Assembly: GCA_040905475.1 (NCBI GenBank)
Contig: JBBDRM010000073.1
Span: 761 to 35,528 of the forward strand
Direction: 5' to 3'
From: Actinomycetota bacterium
Lineage (GTDB): Bacteria > Actinomycetota > AC-67
Length of the DNA stretch: 34,768 nucleotides
Shown: positions 31,580 to 34,768 of the stretch, piece after piece
Numbering within the stretch: the first letter of the stretch is position 1
Layout: each line of letters opens with the position of its first letter
Program-made: the position numbers and the translations under genes
Notes under the pieces: model-generated
Seen by the model: the letters and a program-made list of their open reading frames with translations, nothing else
The model's database searches: none
What the model was told of the DNA's origin: nothing

Positions 31580-31864
31580 GCGCCCGTTCGCGATGATCTC
31601 GCCGTCCTCCCACGTCGGCGGACCTTCGAGCAGCGCCACCATCTTTCGGTACAACTCGTCTTGGGAAGCGTCGTCGGCGTTCTTGAAGTACGACTCCTTG
31701 TCGCGGAACGCGACCACCATGATGAGCTCGTTCTCTTTCCCCTCGACCTTGTACAGGTAGAAAGCGACCGAGCCGTCGATGTCGCGCTGGTCTTCGTCCA
31801 TAAGCTTGACGAGGTCGTCGAGCTTTCCGGGCTTCACTTTCATGCGTCCGACCGTTCCGAACAT
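31577..31864 (-). CDS. Antibiotic biosynthesis monooxygenase (ABM)-domain protein
   Basis: A 95-residue single ferredoxin-like domain of the dimeric alpha/beta-barrel ABM family: MFGTVGRMKVKPGKLDDLVKLMDEDQRD, then GSVAFYLYKVEGKENELIMVVAFRDKESYFKNADDASQDELYRKM. Relatives include quinol monooxygenases and heme-degrading IsdG-like enzymes, but most small members have no known reaction, and no catalytic residue can be named here. ATG at 31864 follows GGGAGGA. TAGGCT about 29 nt upstream is a likely -10. It lies between gdhA and glnA2 on the same strand, each of the three genes having signs of its own start. Confidence 0.82.
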   Translation of the reverse strand: MFGTVGRMKVKPGKLDDLVKLMDEDQRDIDGSVAFYLYKVEGKENELIMVVAFRDKESYFKNADDASQDELYRKMVALLEGPPTWEDGEIIANGR

Positions 31865-31892
31865 ACCGTCCTCCCGTCTATCGCACGTGGCG

Positions 31893-31898
31893 AGCCTA
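31893..31898 (-). promoter_or_regulatory. -10 box of the ABM-domain gene
   Basis: TAGGCT on the minus strand in the 47-bp gap after gdhA. The predicted start near 31886 leaves a leader of about 22 nt with the site GGGAGGA. Confidence 0.4.
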
Positions 31899-31911
31899 CC
31901 AAGCGGTGGGG

Positions 31912-33165
31912 TTACACGTACCCACGCAACCGCGCGGCCCGTGCGACGCGCGAAACCCCGACGACGAACGCAGCTTCGCGGAGGTTACGGCAGTCGCCGG
32001 CGCGCGCCGCGACGTCCGCGTACGCCTTCGCCATGACCTTCGCCAGCTGCGTATTCACCTGCTCCTCGTCCCAGCGGAACTGCTGGATGTTCTGCGTCCA
32101 CTCGAAGTAGGAAACCGTGACTCCTCCTGCATTGGCGAGGATGTCGGGGATCACGACGATCCCGGCGGCGTCGAGCGTCGCGTCCGCAACCGGTGTGACC
32201 GGATGGTTCGCCGCTTCCACCACGACCTTCGCGCGGATCTTCGACGCGTTGCGTTCGTGGATCACCTCACCGAGCGCGGCCGGCACGAGCCAGTCGACGC
32301 CGAGCAGGAGCAGATCGTCGTTGGAGATCGCGTCGGCGCCCGGCAGCCCGACGACCGAACCGGTCTCGTCCCGATGCTTCCAGACCTTTTCGATGTCCAG
32401 GCCGGTGTCCGCGTAGACGCCGCCGCGCACGTCGGAGACGGCGATGACCTTGGCGCCCGCCTCGGCGGCGATGCGCGCCGCGAAGGAGCCGACGTTGCCG
32501 AACCCCTGAACCGCGACGCTCGCGCCCTCGAGCGGGAACCCCTTGTCCTTGGCGTACTGCTGCATGACGTTGACGACCCCGCGCCCGGTCGCGGCCTCAC
32601 GACCGAGCGATCCCCCGAGTTCGATCGGCTTTCCGGTCACGCACGCCGGCGCGTAGCCGTAGCGCTGGCCGTAGGCATCCATCATCCACGCCATCGTCTG
32701 CGCATTCGTGTTCATGTCCGGTGCCGGGATGTCGCGGTTGACGCCGAGGACGTAGCCGATCATCTGCGTGTAGCGGCGGGTCAGCTTCTGCAGCTCGGCC
32801 TCGCTCATCATGTACGGCTCGCACTGGACGCCGCCCTTCGCGCCGCCGAACGGCAGGTCGGCGATCGCCGTCTTCCACGTCATCAGCGCTGCCAGAGCGC
32901 GCACCTCGTCGATGTCGGCCGACGGGTGGTAGCGAACGCCGCCCTTGTACGGGCCACGGGCACCGTTGTGCTGGACGCGGTAGCCGTTGAACACCATGAG
33001 GTGGCCGTCGTCCATCCGGACGGGAACCTGGACCTGCATCTCCCGGTAGGAGCCGCGAAGCACGTCGCGCATCTCCTCTTCCAAGTCGATCCGCTCGGCC
33101 GCCTGCTCGAAGAAATATGTGACCGATTCGTGTGGGCTCATCCGGTCCGACAGCTTGACGGTCAT
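31912..33165 (-). CDS. gdhA: Glutamate dehydrogenase (Glu/Leu/Phe/Val dehydrogenase family)
   Basis: Interconverts glutamate and 2-oxoglutarate plus ammonia. The 417-residue length fits the short hexameric type. The substrate domain has GPYKGGVRYHP, LMTWKTAIADLPFGGAKGG with the catalytic lysine, and the following APDMNTNAQTMAWMMD. The C-terminal Rossmann domain has VAVQGFGNVGSFAARIAAEAGAKV, an AxGxxG-like NAD(P) motif, and the substrate-contact EAANHPVTPVAD and ILANAGGVTVSYFEW. The acidic residue in VSDVRGG hints at NAD, but I would not call it. The ATG at 33165 follows GGGGGGAGGG. It is divergent from nadE and shares the nitrogen theme with glnA, glnE and glnA2. Confidence 0.93.
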   Translation of the reverse strand: MTVKLSDRMSPHESVTYFFEQAAERIDLEEEMRDVLRGSYREMQVQVPVRMDDGHLMVFNGYRVQHNGARGPYKGGVRYHPSADIDEVRALAALMTWKTAIADLPFGGAKGGVQCEPYMMSEAELQKLTRRYTQMIGYVLGVNRDIPAPDMNTNAQTMAWMMDAYGQRYGYAPACVTGKPIELGGSLGREAATGRGVVNVMQQYAKDKGFPLEGASVAVQGFGNVGSFAARIAAEAGAKVIAVSDVRGGVYADTGLDIEKVWKHRDETGSVVGLPGADAISNDDLLLLGVDWLVPAALGEVIHERNASKIRAKVVVEAANHPVTPVADATLDAAGIVVIPDILANAGGVTVSYFEWTQNIQQFRWDEEQVNTQLAKVMAKAYADVAARAGDCRNLREAAFVVGVSRVARAARLRGYV

Positions 33166-33241
33166 GGGCCCTCCCCCCGCCGGCGCCGCGCGCGCTCGGA
33201 AGATTCTCCCACGGTGGTGGCAACCCCTGCGCGGGCCGCGC

Positions 33242-33247
33242 TAGCCT
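33242..33247 (+). promoter_or_regulatory. -10 box of nadE, leaderless arrangement
   Basis: TAGCCT ending 7 nt before the ATG at 33255, with no ribosome binding site at a usable distance. The -35 region is weak. Confidence 0.5.
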
Positions 33248-33254
33248 TCAGAGG

Positions 33255-34768
33255 ATGCGCACGCTCCGGCTCGCGCTGGCCCAGGTGAATCCGACGGTCG
33301 GCGACCTCAACGGGAACGTGGCGCTCATGAGGCGATGGCTGGCCAAGGCCGAGCGCGCCGAGGCGGACCTCGCCGTCTTCCCCGAGCTGGCGGTGACCGG
33401 CTACCCGCCCGAGGACCTCGTCCTCAAGCCTTCGTTCGTCGAGGAGAACCTCCGTCAACTCAAGGCGCTGGCCGCCGGCGTCGGCGAGACCGCGGTCGTC
33501 GCCGGCTTCGTGGATCGCACCGATGCCGGCATACACAACGCCGCGGCGGTGCTGTGGAGGGGTGCCATCCAGGGCATCTATCACAAGACGTTCCTGCCGA
33601 ACTACGGGGTGTTCGACGAGATCCGCTATTTCACGCGCGGCACCCGGTACCCGGTCTTCGTGGTCGAGGGGATACCCGTCGGCATCAGCGTCTGCGAGGA
33701 CGCATGGATCGGCGACGGGCCAGTCCGGGTGCTGGCCGAGGCGGGCGCCGAGGTGATCGTCAACATCAATGCCTCCCCGTACCACATGAACAAGAGCTTC
33801 GAGCGGCAGGTCCTGCTCCGTCAGCGGGCGCGCGAGAACAAGGTCTTCTTCGTCTACTTGCAGACGGTGGGCGGTCAGGACGAGTTGGTCTTCGACGGCG
33901 ACTCGCTGGTTTACGACCCGGCCGGCCGCCTGCTCGTTCGCGGCGCCCAGTTCGCCGAGGACCTTCTCGTCGTCGATCTCGAGGTGGCCGGCAAAGCCCC
34001 ACGTTCGACCCGCCGCAACGAAGTGGTCCGGCTGACGCCGGCCCCCAAGAAACCGCGAGCGCGCCCCAAGCCGCCGGCACGAACGCGCCGCGCGATGGAC
34101 CCAATCGAGGAGGTCTACAGCGCCCTGCTGTTGGGGACGCGGGATTATTGCCGGAAGAACGGCTTCGCGTCGTGCGTCGTCGGGCTGTCCGGAGGCATCG
34201 ACTCCTCCCTCACGGCCGTCGTAGCTGCGGACGCGGTCGGGCCCGAGAACGTGCTCGGCGTCGCCATGCCGTCGCGGTTCTCATCGTCCGAGTCGCTCGA
34301 GGACGCGAAGGAGCTCGCGACCAACCTCGGGATCGATTTCATCGTCGTTCCCATCAACGATGCGCACGAGGCGTTCCTCAGCACGCTCGCCGAGCCGTTC
34401 CTCGGACGCGAGCCCGACGTCACCGAGGAGAACCTCCAGTCGCGGGTCCGCGGCACCATCCTCATGGCCTTGTCGAACAAGTTCGGCCACCTCGTTCTCA
34501 CGACCGGCAACAAGAGCGAGCTCGCCACCGGTTACTCGACGCTGTACGGCGACCTCGCCGGCGGGTTCGCCGTGCTGAAAGACGTCATGAAGACGCTCGT
34601 TTACGAGCTGGCCGGGTGGCGCAACGCGAGCGGCCCGACGGCGATCCCCGCTCGCGTGTTCACCAAGCCGCCGAGCGCCGAGCTCCGCCCGGATCAGCTC
34701 GATACCGACTCGCTCCCGCCGTACGAGCTGCTCGATCCCATCCTCCACGCCTATGTCGAGGAGGACCG
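33255..34768 (+). CDS. nadE: Glutamine-dependent NAD+ synthetase, 3' end beyond the window
   Basis: Last step of NAD synthesis: amidates deamido-NAD using ammonia released from glutamine. 504 complete codons are present and the frame is open at the window edge, so the C-terminus is missing. The N-terminal nitrilase-like amidase domain has the Glu44-Lys111-Cys147 triad (FPELAVTGYPPEDL, YHKTFLPNYGVFDE, GISVCEDAW). A basic, proline-rich linker (PKKPRARPKPPARTRR) leads to the synthetase domain with the pyrophosphate loop LSGGIDSS near residue 313, then TTGNKSELATGYSTLYGD and GGFAVLKDV, as in the family. ATG at 33255 with a -10 box 7 nt upstream and no ribosome binding site suggests a leaderless mRNA. 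Divergent from gdhA. Confidence 0.95.
   Translation, partial: MRTLRLALAQVNPTVGDLNGNVALMRRWLAKAERAEADLAVFPELAVTGYPPEDLVLKPSFVEENLRQLKALAAGVGETAVVAGFVDRTDAGIHNAAAVLWRGAIQGIYHKTFLPNYGVFDEIRYFTRGTRYPVFVVEGIPVGISVCEDAWIGDGPVRVLAEAGAEVIVNINASPYHMNKSFERQVLLRQRARENKVFFVYLQTVGGQDELVFDGDSLVYDPAGRLLVRGAQFAEDLLVVDLEVAGKAPRSTRRNEVVRLTPAPKKPRARPKPPARTRRAMDPIEEVYSALLLGTRDYCRKNGFASCVVGLSGGIDSSLTAVVAADAVGPENVLGVAMPSRFSSSESLEDAKELATNLGIDFIVVPINDAHEAFLSTLAEPFLGREPDVTEENLQSRVRGTILMALSNKFGHLVLTTGNKSELATGYSTLYGDLAGGFAVLKDVMKTLVYELAGWRNASGPTAIPARVFTKPPSAELRPDQLDTDSLPPYELLDPILHAYVEED

Overview
The window is GC-rich chromosomal DNA (estimated well above 60% G+C by eye) from an actinobacterium that I cannot place below phylum. 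Evidence: two type I glutamine synthetases flanking a full-length GlnE adenylyltransferase, a BldC-like HTH gene, a luciferase-like (F420-type) oxidoreductase, -10 boxes of the TAnnnT type, and several genes that seem to be read from leaderless mRNAs. The order cobT-cobS / gcvT(-) / E2-lipB-lipA / glnA(+) / glnE(-)-glnA2(-) is the order I recall from Mycobacterium tuberculosis (Rv2207 to Rv2222c), so this is an old actinobacterial block with other genes between its members. I see no rRNA, tRNA, CRISPR, insertion sequence or prophage gene, and no gene-free stretch longer than 300 bases.

Layout. 1-3.2 kb: a secreted protein of unknown function, a thiosulfate sulfurtransferase, a divergent O-methyltransferase, and a SufT/MIP18-type iron-sulfur assembly factor. 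3.2-9.1 kb: a consensus-like promoter, a cobalamin riboswitch, and seven genes joined mostly by overlapping start and stop codons (btuF, btuC, btuD, cobO, cobU, cobT, cobS), giving vitamin B12 or corrinoid uptake, adenosylation and nucleotide-loop assembly. 9.1-15.1 kb: a zinc-ribbon membrane protein, then lipoate-dependent metabolism: gcvT on the minus strand and lpd, a lipoyl E2 acyltransferase, lipB and lipA on the plus strand. 15.1-18.7 kb: a membrane-anchored SGNH protein, a methyltransferase, and a coupled SDR and carboxymuconolactone decarboxylase-like pair.

18.7-34.8 kb is dominated by nitrogen metabolism: glnA with an adenylylation tyrosine and a GlnR-like upstream array, glnE, an S51 (cyanophycinase-like) peptidase divergent from glnE, glnA2 lacking that tyrosine, glutamate dehydrogenase, and glutamine-dependent NAD synthetase running off the right edge. 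Interleaved are two SnoaL-like proteins, an alpha/beta hydrolase, and the least explained part of the window (21.3-24.7 kb): two BldC-like HTH paralogues, one frameshifted, a small polytopic membrane protein, and a 685-residue surface protein with YhgE/Pip-like glycine-periodic repeats.

The observations I rate highest are a near-identical DNA segment shared by the two catalytic halves of glnE (probable intragenic gene conversion), the HTH/membrane/repeat-protein cassette, the recurrent leaderless promoter pattern including a 27-bp divergent glnE/peptidase junction, and four pentamers spaced exactly 11 bp apart upstream of glnA.
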